Positions 1 through 6,522 are shown, counted from the stretch's first letter. The stretch is DNA of 7,963 bases from Candidatus Omnitrophota bacterium (GCA_016867175.1 VGKF01000030.1:1-7963), one strand, 5' to 3'. Numbers and translations are program-made. The notes: generated by a model from the sequence alone, not told the origin.

Positions 1-109
1 GGGCAGAATTAAATTGACTTGTGGTTATTGTTGTAGTAATCTTTGAGTGAGTAAGTTAATTGACAAATAGCCTTTTGGGTATTCCTTAGACGAAGGGCAT
101 AGTATAAAT

Positions 110-138
110 AGAGGGGGTTTTCACAACCCCTCTTTTTT
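110..138 (+). terminator. Intrinsic terminator of an upstream transcript
   Basis: The arm AGAGGGGGTT (110-119) faces AACCCCTCT (125-133); they pair with one bulged G, the loop is about 5 nt, and a run of Ts follows to 138. This is the classic GC stem plus U-tract form on the plus strand. The gene it serves would lie left of the window. Confidence 0.8.
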
Positions 139-269
139 ATTGGAATTAGGCTTAATTGCTTGAGTTATAAGTAGCCACGCCTTTATTATTTCTTTAGAGA
201 TGCTTAGATTGGTTTACAGAGTTTTGTATAGTTTAGTTCTTAACGTTACGCTAATGTCATAAGATTTTG

Positions 270-297
270 AGTTATGAATGGGCAGGGATTCATAACT
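270..297. repeat. Perfect 10-bp inverted repeat
   Basis: AGTTATGAAT (270-279) is the exact reverse complement of ATTCATAACT (288-297), with an 8-nt purine-rich loop (gggcaggg). No T-run follows on either strand, so it is not an ordinary intrinsic terminator. It could be a protein-binding dyad or an RNA hairpin; nothing visible decides between them. Confidence 0.6.
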
Positions 298-334
298 TTG
301 GTTAAACTAAAAATCTATTTTCACCAGATATTGG

Positions 335-370
335 ATAGTAGTATAATTAAACAGCTACTATTAAGTAGTA
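335..370. repeat. TAGTA/TACTA inverted-repeat cluster around a TATAAT box
   Basis: ATAGTAG (335-341) is the reverse complement of CTACTAT (355-361). A further TAGTA (366-370) can pair with TACTA (356-360), so one arm has two possible partners. The spacer of the first pair begins with TATAAT (342-347). A candidate -35 (TTCACC, 320-325) stands 16 bp upstream. This could be a promoter with an overlapping operator for the hydrolase gene about 80 bp downstream, but the -35 is weak and the arms are short in AT-rich DNA. Confidence 0.3.
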
Positions 371-446
371 CAAACGACTATAAATTACCTGTAATTTGCC
401 GTGGTAGTAGGAATAAAGAGATTATCTTTTTGCGATATTTAAAATA

Positions 447-1607
447 ATGAATAAAATATTAAAATTACTAACAGTTGTCTTCCTAGCGATGCTTATCGTA
501 GAGATATTATTACACCTTATATCATTTTTTTATATTCATTTTCAACCAAAGGTCCAACAAGATAAAATAATTGGCGATAATAGTTCCGTAAGAATAATGT
601 TCATTGGTGATTCTTGGACAACCGGTAGCGATGCTCCTTCAGGCGAAGGTTTTGCTGATAAATTAATCCCTCTTTTGCGTAAAAAATACCCTTATTTGGA
701 TATTATGGGGGCAAATTACGGCAAGAGCGGTGCAAATTCTTCAGAGGCAAGCATTATTTTCTTACGGCATTATAAAAAGGTCAAACCTACTTTATTAATT
801 GTTTTAATAGGTATCAATAATGCGTGGAATAGCCAAGACGTTTCGCTTGCCAACGACTATTTACGAAATGAGTTAAGCAATGTGTCGAAGAATAAAACAA
901 AAGTTTCGCCACTAGATATCTGTTATTTTGGGTTAAATAAATTGAAATTTGTTAAATTATTCAAGATAACGTATTTTCATTTGGTTACACAGCGTAAGTC
1001 CTTAGAGAATCCCTACCCCGACACTAAATATACACATAATTATCTTAACATTCTTTGGGATTCAGGGGGTTCTACTACGAAGGCGCGCGAATATCTTATT
1101 AGTAAGATCGATACTATTGATAATTACGATACTTTCTATAGACTTATGCTTTTCTCATTCAATCAATCTGCAAAGAAAACAGAAGATTATCTGAACGAAA
1201 AAGGAATTTGGCGCCCCTGGTTGCTTAAGAAAAGATTTAACCAAAAGCAGCATGACCACAATCTTGCATTAAAGTATCAGCTTCTTGATAAGCAAATTGG
1301 GTATCTGAAGCAGGTATGCGATACTAAAAATATTACCTTAATTCTGCAGAACTATCCTTATTATGGAAATATAATTTTTGATGAGATTAATTTGAAATTG
1401 CAAGAGGCCTCTGAAAAATATAACATTACTTTTATTGACAATTATCAATATTTCAAAGATAATCTGGGTTTAGAGGGTTGGAAAACGGTTTTGACAAGAA
1501 ACCATATTAATGGGGCAGGTCATGAATTTATAACACAAAACCTATACAACTTTATTGTAAAAAATAAATTTCTTTACCAAACAGACGAGAGTAATGGAAA
1601 AAAATAA
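447..1607 (+). CDS. Membrane-anchored SGNH/GDSL-type hydrolase
   Basis: The product is a 386-residue protein of the SGNH hydrolase superfamily, whose members are esterases, lipases or acyltransferases acting on acylated sugars and lipids. A hydrophobic segment at residues about 4-31 looks like an uncleaved signal anchor, placing the catalytic domain outside the membrane. Visible blocks are GDSW (54-57, nucleophile Ser56), NYGKSG (90-95, block II Gly), GINN (122-125, block III Asn) and NHINGAGH (352-359, catalytic His353). The usual block V Asp three residues before His appears as Thr350. The long insert (about 130-290) between blocks III and V carries no motif I recognise. The start has no clear Shine-Dalgarno, so it is chosen because it precedes the anchor; Met15 would cut into the anchor. 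The gene is AT-rich, as is common for surface-polysaccharide genes, so a role in modifying envelope glycans is an inference. The substrate is unknown. Confidence 0.75.
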   Translation: MNKILKLLTVVFLAMLIVEILLHLISFFYIHFQPKVQQDKIIGDNSSVRIMFIGDSWTTGSDAPSGEGFADKLIPLLRKKYPYLDIMGANYGKSGANSSEASIIFLRHYKKVKPTLLIVLIGINNAWNSQDVSLANDYLRNELSNVSKNKTKVSPLDICYFGLNKLKFVKLFKITYFHLVTQRKSLENPYPDTKYTHNYLNILWDSGGSTTKAREYLISKIDTIDNYDTFYRLMLFSFNQSAKKTEDYLNEKGIWRPWLLKKRFNQKQHDHNLALKYQLLDKQIGYLKQVCDTKNITLILQNYPYYGNIIFDEINLKLQEASEKYNITFIDNYQYFKDNLGLEGWKTVLTRNHINGAGHEFITQNLYNFIVKNKFLYQTDESNGKK

Positions 1608-1777
1608 AATTTAGCTGGCGTACATTAGAAAGGTAATTAAGGCTGTTTTTCTGCTCAAGCTTAAATATTTGTGGCTTCTTAATGGCGCAAAGAGAGATCG
1701 CAAATTATACAACTTATAATACAATAACAAATTAAAGAGGGCAGTAGTTATGCTTCCTCCCTCGGCATATAATCTTA

Positions 1778-1812
1778 CGCCCACCTAATGAAATATAAGG
1801 GTGGGCGGTTTT
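1778..1812 (+). terminator. Intrinsic terminator downstream of the hydrolase gene
   Basis: CGCCCACC (1778-1785) is the exact reverse complement of GGTGGGCG (1800-1807), with a 14-nt loop, followed by the short T-rich stretch gtttt. The GC stem is strong but the T-tract is short. It separates the AT-rich hydrolase unit from the signalling operon. Confidence 0.65.
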
Positions 1813-1841
1813 GTCTATAGCTTCTTAAAAAGGAATAAATA

Positions 1842-1870
1842 TTGAAACAATAATAATCACGTTATATAAT
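1842..1870 (+). promoter_or_regulatory. Sigma70-type promoter of the kinase operon
   Basis: TTGAAA (1842-1847) and TATAAT (1865-1870) are separated by exactly 17 bp, close to the housekeeping consensus. A transcript would be expected to start about 6-8 nt after the -10 box, at 1876-1878, which is at or next to the A of the kinase start codon. The mRNA would thus be leaderless or nearly so. Confidence 0.65.
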
Positions 1871-1877
1871 CAAGGAT

Positions 1878-3815
1878 ATGCCTACCTTAGAAAAGACTAA
1901 CCGCATCCCCATCACTACTAAATTTATCCTCAGTTTTTTATTTATTGCCATACTGCCTTTGATCATCTCTACCTATATAAGCTACAAAAGTTCCCGCGAG
2001 GCATTAAGAAAAGAAGTTTCCAGAAGCCTTTTGGCTATAGCGGATAACAAGATAAATCAGATTGAGGCCTACCTTAATGCCAAAAGGGATGCCGTAGAGG
2101 GATTATCCTACGATGCGGATATTATCGATATCCTAAAAAAATTTACCGTGGCTTATAATAATGGCGGTATTGAATCCGAAGAGTATAACAAAGTAATGGC
2201 AGAATATAAAGCGTTCCTCTCCTATACCCAGCGTTCCTTGGGGCATACTGATCTTATGCTTGTTTCTACCGATGGCAACATTGTCTTTTCTGCCAATAAA
2301 ACAGAACTACGCTCACTCTATGAGATAGCCCTCTATGACAAAAATTCTAAATTCGCCCAGGCCTTCATTATGGCTAAAGAATCATCCCAAATACAAATGT
2401 CCGATTTTCAATATAATCCGCAACGCGGTAAGGCCTTTATTTTTATAGCTGCTCCAATTTCATTTAGCGGTAATTTTCTGGGAGCTATTGTAGTAGAGAT
2501 GGACAACAAAGGACTCAGCGCCCTCACCTTAGATTATAAAGGGCTGGGAGATACCGGAGAGGCCTCGATTGCCTTTAAAGAAAAAGACCTCGCCGTCTTT
2601 ATTACTCCTTTACGTTTTGATTCCCAGGCTGCTTTTAAAAGAAAGATAGTTATGGGGGCGCAGGAAGGCAGGGATATCCAAAGGGCAGTTGGGGGAGAGA
2701 GCGGCTCAGGCTATGCCATTGATTACAGGGGTAAAAATGTCTTGGCGACATGGAAATATCTACCCAGCTTTCGGCTAGGAATAACAGCAAAGATAGACGT
2801 GCAAGAGGTATTTACTGCAGCCACCCGTTTAAGGAATACGCTGGTTGAATTCAGTTTACTACTTTTCGTTATGGTGCTTGCCATAGCCCTTTTTATGGCG
2901 CATTCAATCGCTAATCCGATTAAGGAATTGACCAGGGTTTCTTCGGTGATTGCCGGCGGAGACCTCTCTGCCCGGGCAACGATAACTACGCAGGATGAAA
3001 TCGGTGATTTAGCCGATTCCTTTAACCTGATGACCGGTAATCTGATAGAGGCTAAGGCCAGCGTGGAGCAGGAGAGGGAAAAATTAAAAGAGCAGAAAAA
3101 ACTTTTAGAAAAGGCAAACCAGGAGCTGGATAGTTTCGTTTATACGGTCAGCCATGATTTACGCGCTCCTTTAAGAGGGGTTACGGCATTTGCAAAATTC
3201 CTGGAAGAAGACTATCTTGATAAGCTGGATGCCCAGGGAAAGGAAAACCTGCGCGAGATAATAAAAGGGACAAGCCGCATGAACATTTTGATCGAAGACC
3301 TGCTTACCCTTTCGCGTATCTCCCGCATCCAAAATCCCTATGAAGAGGTAGATATACGCGGGCTCATCGATTCTATAATTGAAAGAGTGAAGTTTGATAT
3401 TAAAGAAATGAAAGTAGAATTAAATATTCAGGAAGGCCTGCCGAGTGTGCGTTGTGACCGCATTAAGATGAGCGAGGTATTCTTGAATTTAATTAATAAC
3501 GCCATAAAATTTTCTTCGAAAAATAATAAATCTCATCCTCGGGTCGAGATAGGCTATGCCGATACGGGGGAATTCCATCAGTTCTTTGTGCGGGATAACG
3601 GTATCGGAATAGATCCGCAATATCACCAGCAGGTTTTCGGCATATTTAAACGCCTGAATTCCAGCGAAGAATACCAGGGCACAGGCGTGGGCTTAAGCAT
3701 TGTGCAGCGGGTAGCCGATGATCATGGCGGAAAGGTCTGGATAGAGTCCGAACTGGGTAAAGGAGCCACTTTTTATTTTACTATACCTAAGGTCTTACCG
3801 GAAAAGCCAGCTTAA
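1878..3815 (+). CDS. Cache-HAMP transmembrane sensor histidine kinase
   Basis: This 645-residue sensor kinase should autophosphorylate on histidine and pass phosphate to a receiver, probably the one encoded next. Domains in order: TM1 (about 15-35); an extracytoplasmic region (36-320) whose stretch GAIVVEMDN (202-210) is typical of Cache/PDC small-molecule sensors; TM2 (about 322-342); HAMP (343-395, with NPIKEL and DEIGDL); a coiled linker (395-420); HisKA with SHDLRAPLRG and phospho-acceptor His426; and HATPase with the N box near Asn537-Asn541, G1 DNGIGID (573-579) and G2 GTGVGLSI (601-608). All catalytic elements look intact. No start lies upstream because an in-frame TAA sits at 1851-1853, and TM1 follows at once. 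AAGGA stands only 1 nt before the ATG, too close for a normal ribosome binding site, which fits leaderless initiation. The ligand cannot be told. The gene ends 19 bp before the receiver. Confidence 0.93.
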   Translation: MPTLEKTNRIPITTKFILSFLFIAILPLIISTYISYKSSREALRKEVSRSLLAIADNKINQIEAYLNAKRDAVEGLSYDADIIDILKKFTVAYNNGGIESEEYNKVMAEYKAFLSYTQRSLGHTDLMLVSTDGNIVFSANKTELRSLYEIALYDKNSKFAQAFIMAKESSQIQMSDFQYNPQRGKAFIFIAAPISFSGNFLGAIVVEMDNKGLSALTLDYKGLGDTGEASIAFKEKDLAVFITPLRFDSQAAFKRKIVMGAQEGRDIQRAVGGESGSGYAIDYRGKNVLATWKYLPSFRLGITAKIDVQEVFTAATRLRNTLVEFSLLLFVMVLAIALFMAHSIANPIKELTRVSSVIAGGDLSARATITTQDEIGDLADSFNLMTGNLIEAKASVEQEREKLKEQKKLLEKANQELDSFVYTVSHDLRAPLRGVTAFAKFLEEDYLDKLDAQGKENLREIIKGTSRMNILIEDLLTLSRISRIQNPYEEVDIRGLIDSIIERVKFDIKEMKVELNIQEGLPSVRCDRIKMSEVFLNLINNAIKFSSKNNKSHPRVEIGYADTGEFHQFFVRDNGIGIDPQYHQQVFGIFKRLNSSEEYQGTGVGLSIVQRVADDHGGKVWIESELGKGATFYFTIPKVLPEKPA

Positions 3816-3834
3816 GCTTAAAACAGGAGAAGCA

Positions 3835-4224
3835 ATGATTAAGAAAGTACTGGTTATCGATGACAATGAGCAGGACAGAAAGATCGCAGAAAGGTATTTA
3901 AAGAAGTCCGGTTATAGCGAGATCGTTATGGCGATAAACGGCCAGGAAGGTTTAAGTAAAGTTAATAGCGAAAACCCGGGGCTGGTGATCCTGGATACCA
4001 TGCTTCCGGATATTGTAGGTTTTGAGGTATGCCAGAAGATCAAAGAAAGTAAAGGCCCCCAGGCACCACTGATAATTATGATGACCGGGGCAGTAGATGC
4101 AGTAGATGCCGTGCGGGCCAGGCAATCAGGGGCAGATGATTATTGCGTCAAGACCGCGGATGGCGGCCCGCTCTTAGCCGCGTTAAAGAATATTTCTGAA
4201 AAAGATATTGGCCCGCAGACCTAA
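3835..4224 (+). CDS. Stand-alone receiver-domain response regulator (first)
   Basis: The product is a 129-residue single-domain receiver with no DNA-binding or enzymatic output. The acidic pair Asp9-Asp10, phospho-acceptor Asp54 (VILD), switch Thr84 (MMTG) and Lys106 are present. The residue after the lysine is Thr107 instead of the usual Pro (VKT, not KP). AGGAG (3825-3829) lies 5 nt before ATG and supports the start. Its place 19 bp after the membrane kinase makes it the likely phosphoryl acceptor. Lacking an output domain, it probably works as a relay protein (CheY- or Spo0F-like) that binds a partner or the second kinase. The pairing is inferred from operon order only. Confidence 0.92.
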   Translation: MIKKVLVIDDNEQDRKIAERYLKKSGYSEIVMAINGQEGLSKVNSENPGLVILDTMLPDIVGFEVCQKIKESKGPQAPLIIMMTGAVDAVDAVRARQSGADDYCVKTADGGPLLAALKNISEKDIGPQT

Positions 4225-4226
4225 AA

Positions 4227-5693
4227 ATGGAGCAAGCCAAAATAAATATAATTATTATAGGGGCAGGGGAAAAGACCAAAGCGCTGCTTGAGTTATTGCA
4301 TAGCCATAATACTGTCCGTATCCTGGGGGTAGTGGATAAAGATTCTAGCGCTATCGGAATCAAATGCGCTCAAAAATTAGGCATCCCTACAGCCGGCGAT
4401 TACCGGGAATTCTTAGCCCGAAATGAACAGGTAGAGATTATAGACCTTAGCGAGAGCAAAGAGGCCAGGGAAGAATTAGGCAGGCTAAGCAACGGCAATA
4501 CAAAAGTGCTGGATAGCCGCGCGTCTATCATAGGGATATTACTTCAGGAGTTAAATGATAAAACCTCTGAACTAGAAAAAATACGCGCGGAGCTGGATAT
4601 CCAGAGCTGGGGCCTTAAGAAGACCAACGAAGGCATCCGCACCTTATATAAAGAACTGGAGAAAAAAAACGAAGAACTAAGCAAGCTGGACCAGTTAAAA
4701 TCAGATTTCCTCTCTACCGTATCCCATGAGTTGCGCACCCCTTTGGCCACTATCAAAGAAACGGTCTTACAGATACGCGATGGATTATTAGGACCTACTA
4801 CTCCCAGGCAGCAGGAGTTCTTATCCATGTGCATTGATAATACCGAACGCTTAAGGCGCATCATTGACAACCTGCTGGATTTATCAAAAATCGAAGCCGG
4901 CAAGACAGAATTAAAAAGAAAGTTAACCGATATCATGAGCCTGGTTAAGCGCACATGCATGACTTTTTCCAGCAAGTTAAGCAGTAAGGGGCTGGAAATA
5001 AAAATAAATTTCTCTCCGGAAGCCGCAGAGGTTTACCTTGACGAAGACAAGATCATCCAGGTGCTTAATAACCTGATAGGCAATTCCGTAAAATTTACCA
5101 AGCAGGGATTTATCGGAATATCAGTAATAGATAAAGGTGATTTTATAGAGTGCAGCGTTTCCGATACGGGAAAGGGGATTCGCGAAGAGGACCTGGAGCG
5201 CTTATTCAGCAAATTTCAACAATTTGGACAGGCAGCAGATCCTGAAGAGAAAGGAACGGGCTTGGGCCTGGCTATTTCAAAAGGGATTGTAGAGCTGCAT
5301 CGCGGAAAGATTTGGGCAGAGAGTAAATTAGGCCAAGGCACCAGGTTTATCTTTACCTTGCCTAAATATAACCCCCGTCAGGTATTAAAAGAGCGTATCA
5401 CCGACAGCTTAAGGGCAGGGTTGCGCACCCAAGAGCTTATTTCAGTGTTAATTTTTGAGCTAAGCGGCTTTTCGGCATTAGAGGAAAGATTGGGCAGGCA
5501 GAAAGTGGTATCCTTTTTGGATGATTTAGCCAAGATGCTCCAGGAAGAACTGCCTAGCCGTGAACGGATGATCGTAGAGGCAGATGCGATGTTTAGCATG
5601 CTTAAAGAGACTACTAAGGCCCAGGCATTAAGCCTGAAAGATAGATTGCTATCTTGCGCTAGTGAGTTTCTGAAAAAAAAACGGGCTGGATAG
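4227..5693 (+). CDS. Cytoplasmic histidine kinase with Rossmann-like N-terminus and degenerate GGDEF C-terminus
   Basis: This 488-residue soluble kinase has no membrane segment. Residues 1-110 look like a Rossmann nucleotide-binding domain (IIIIGAG with Gly12 and Gly14, then beta strands ILGVVD and VEIIDLSES). From memory, similar domains precede kinases in deltaproteobacteria. A coiled coil (about 110-158) leads to HisKA (SHELRTPL, His167) and HATPase (Asn286 in the N box, G1 DTGKGI 313-318, G2 GTGLGL 343-348). Residues 384-488 resemble a GGDEF domain: LIFELSGF matches the usual strand with DxxxF, and the signature position reads EADAM (451-455), so cyclase activity is not expected. The fold's last strand and helix are absent from this frame but readable in the +1 frame after an A9 tract (see 5683-5772). 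ATG lies 2 nt after the receiver's stop with no clear ribosome binding site, suggesting translational coupling. A frameshift, sequencing error or slippage remains possible. Confidence 0.88.
   Translation: MEQAKINIIIIGAGEKTKALLELLHSHNTVRILGVVDKDSSAIGIKCAQKLGIPTAGDYREFLARNEQVEIIDLSESKEAREELGRLSNGNTKVLDSRASIIGILLQELNDKTSELEKIRAELDIQSWGLKKTNEGIRTLYKELEKKNEELSKLDQLKSDFLSTVSHELRTPLATIKETVLQIRDGLLGPTTPRQQEFLSMCIDNTERLRRIIDNLLDLSKIEAGKTELKRKLTDIMSLVKRTCMTFSSKLSSKGLEIKINFSPEAAEVYLDEDKIIQVLNNLIGNSVKFTKQGFIGISVIDKGDFIECSVSDTGKGIREEDLERLFSKFQQFGQAADPEEKGTGLGLAISKGIVELHRGKIWAESKLGQGTRFIFTLPKYNPRQVLKERITDSLRAGLRTQELISVLIFELSGFSALEERLGRQKVVSFLDDLAKMLQEELPSRERMIVEADAMFSMLKETTKAQALSLKDRLLSCASEFLKKKRAG
5673..5681 (+). 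other. A9 homopolymer at the end of the second kinase gene
   Basis: Nine consecutive As encode three lysines just before the in-frame TAG at 5691-5693. Eight As would join the reading frame to the GGDEF-like tail at 5683-5772. Such tracts are prone to RNA polymerase slippage and to indel errors, so this is the most likely place of the frame change. Confidence 0.6.
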
Positions 5694-5772
5694 AGAAGCT
5701 GCCATCGCCTGGAAAGTGTTAAATTTCCCGGAAGACGGCTCTAGCGTAGAGCAGTTGTGCGCTGATTTATAG
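5683..5772 (+). other. Out-of-frame C-terminal tail of the GGDEF-like domain
   Basis: Read in the +1 frame relative to the second kinase, this stretch gives 29 codons and then TAG (5770-5772). The product includes REAAIAWKVL followed by NFPEDGSSVEQL and ends in CADL. That matches the end of GGDEF folds, where a beta strand leads to a YPEDG-type turn and a helix with eeL..A. This is exactly the piece missing from the kinase as translated to 5693. With one A fewer in the tract, the protein would have 514 residues and end 29 bp before the next ATG. Coding sense is directly visible; whether the tail is ever made is unknown. Confidence 0.65.
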
Positions 5773-5787
5773 CGAAGGTCCTTTTGA

Positions 5788-5794
5788 AAGGAGG
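5788..5794 (+). promoter_or_regulatory. Shine-Dalgarno that fixes the second receiver's start
   Basis: AAGGAGG lies 7 nt before the ATG at 5802. The in-frame TTG at 5784 would place this site inside the gene, so 5802 is the better start. Confidence 0.85.
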
Positions 5795-5801
5795 AGAAAG
5801 A

Positions 5802-6182
5802 ATGGATGAGAAACGCAAGATTCTAATTATCGATGACGAGCCTGACCTCTTGAAGGTAATCAAAAACCGCTTAGAGAGCTGGGGATTCGAGGTATTTTCT
5901 TGGACGACCGGAGCAGGGGCGTTAAAGCAGGTGTTGGAGATTCGGCCGGACCTTATCATATTAGATATTATGTTGCCGGATATCAATGGGTATGATCTCT
6001 GCTATAAGATTAAAAAGACCCCGGAAATCTCTTCTATCCCCGTTATAGTGGCTACTGCCAAACAGGAGTGGCAGGAGGATATGGGAGATATCGGCAGATT
6101 TGCCAAAGCCGACGATTGCATACCTAAGCCATTTGAACCTGATATATTGTTCGAGAAAATAAACAAATTATTGAGCAAGTAG
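5802..6182 (+). CDS. Stand-alone receiver-domain response regulator (second)
   Basis: The 126-residue product is again a single receiver domain without output. All key residues are seen: Asp11-Asp12, phospho-acceptor Asp55 (IILD), Thr85 (VIVAT) and the Lys109-Pro110 pair in IPKPFEPD. Unlike the first receiver, the K-P motif is canonical. It follows the second kinase and is the last gene before the operon terminator, so it is probably that kinase's partner. The excellent ribosome binding site suggests it is made in good amount, which suits a diffusible relay protein. It could signal to a diguanylate cyclase, flagellar or transcriptional target elsewhere; none is present here. Confidence 0.93.
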   Translation: MDEKRKILIIDDEPDLLKVIKNRLESWGFEVFSWTTGAGALKQVLEIRPDLIILDIMLPDINGYDLCYKIKKTPEISSIPVIVATAKQEWQEDMGDIGRFAKADDCIPKPFEPDILFEKINKLLSK

Positions 6183-6190
6183 ATACTGTT

Positions 6191-6234
6191 AAAATAAAAA
6201 ACCGCTGTAATTAAATGCAGCGGTTTTTTATTTT
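6191..6234. terminator. Perfect bidirectional intrinsic terminator
   Basis: An arm of AAAATAAAAAACCGCTG (6191-6207) is the exact 17-bp reverse complement of 6218-6234, with a 10-nt loop. The GC core CCGCTG/CAGCGG has T6 after it on the plus strand and A6 before it, which is T6 on the minus strand. It can therefore end both the kinase operon and the convergent cold-shock gene, whose stop codon lies at 6252-6254. Confidence 0.92.
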
Positions 6235-6251
6235 CCAGTTTAGCCCAAGGT

Positions 6252-6452
6252 TTATAATTTAGCTACGTTAGTTGCCTGGTCTCCCTTAGGGCCCTGGGTT
6301 ACCTCAAATTCTACTTCCTGCCCTTCTTCCAAAGTTTTATAGCCATCCCCTTTGATTGCGCTATGATGCACAAAGACGTCTTTGCCATCTTCGCTGGTGA
6401 TGAAGCCATAACCCTTTTGGTTGCTGAACCACTTTACCTTGCCCTTTGCCAT
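6252..6452 (-). CDS. Cold-shock domain protein (CspA family)
   Basis: The 66-residue product is a single cold-shock domain, a five-stranded OB-fold that binds single-stranded RNA or DNA and melts RNA structure. RNP1 (KGYGFIT, residues 13-19) and RNP2 (VFVHHSAI, 26-33) are intact, and the N-terminus MAKGKVKWF is typical. Length matches the family. The start is the ATG at 6452-6450, with AAGGA 4 nt upstream; a longer reading from TTG at 6479 would add nine residues never seen in the family. The gene converges on the kinase operon and has its own promoter and long leader. Paralogues may be constitutive or cold-induced, and the sequence alone does not tell which. Confidence 0.96.
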   Translation of the reverse strand: MAKGKVKWFSNQKGYGFITSEDGKDVFVHHSAIKGDGYKTLEEGQEVEFEVTQGPKGDQATNVAKL

Positions 6453-6455
6453 GCG

Positions 6456-6461
6456 TTCCTT
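6456..6461 (-). promoter_or_regulatory. Shine-Dalgarno of the cold-shock gene
   Basis: On the minus strand AAGGAA lies just before the cold-shock ATG, with 3-4 nt between. A second purine-rich stretch (GGGGGTGA, 6463-6470) sits directly upstream. These sites exclude the in-frame TTG at 6479 as the true start. Confidence 0.75.
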
Positions 6462-6477
6462 TTCACCCCCTTTAAAC

Positions 6478-6522
6478 AAAAAAAACCGTAATGCATTCTG
6501 CTCTCTTCATGCTTTACGGTTT
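6478..6522 (-). terminator. Terminator-like hairpin inside the cold-shock leader
   Basis: On the minus strand, AAACCGTAA and TTACGGTTT form a 9-bp stem (6514-6522 with 6483-6491), continued after one mismatch by GCAT/ATGC (6509-6512 with 6493-6496), with a 12-nt loop. It is followed by eight Ts (6485-6478). This has the form of an intrinsic terminator, yet it lies between the promoter and the cold-shock start codon, about 25 nt upstream of the ATG. It may be an attenuator or may end a separate short transcript. The plus-strand version has only three Ts. Confidence 0.65.

Larger units (their letters stand above)
1..446. other. AT-rich intergenic stretch with no supported gene
   Basis: I see no convincing coding sequence in this stretch of more than 400 bases on either strand. 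Its left part ends in an intrinsic terminator at 110-138, so an upstream transcript probably stops here. The rest is AT-rich and holds a perfect 10-bp inverted repeat at 270-297 and a set of TAGTA/TACTA arms at 335-370 around a TATAAT hexamer; both are listed separately. The composition matches the hydrolase gene that follows and differs from the genes right of 1.88 kb. Confidence 0.6.

Noticed and set aside
60..108. TTGACA (60-65) with TATAAA (103-108) as a promoter
   Set aside because: The spacer is 37 bp, far too long, and no fitting -10 lies at 16-18 bp.
4090..4107. Tandem 9-bp duplication gcagtagat in the first receiver
   Set aside because: It encodes VDAVDA in a loop-helix region; it keeps frame and does not disturb any key residue, so it is probably ordinary sequence.
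4148..4363. Minus-strand open frame across the receiver/kinase junction
   Set aside because: It overlaps two clear plus-strand genes, has no ribosome binding site and no recognisable domain; it is a shadow frame.
4544..4975. Minus-strand open frame inside the second kinase
   Set aside because: The product is a serine-rich antisense of the coiled coil and HisKA region with no family resemblance.
5784..5801. TTG start for the second receiver
   Set aside because: The strong AAGGAGG at 5788-5794 is correctly spaced for the ATG at 5802 and would be inside the gene if TTG were used.
6453..6479. TTG start extending the cold-shock protein by nine residues
   Set aside because: Family members begin at MAKGKVKWF or similar, and AAGGA precedes the ATG at 6452.
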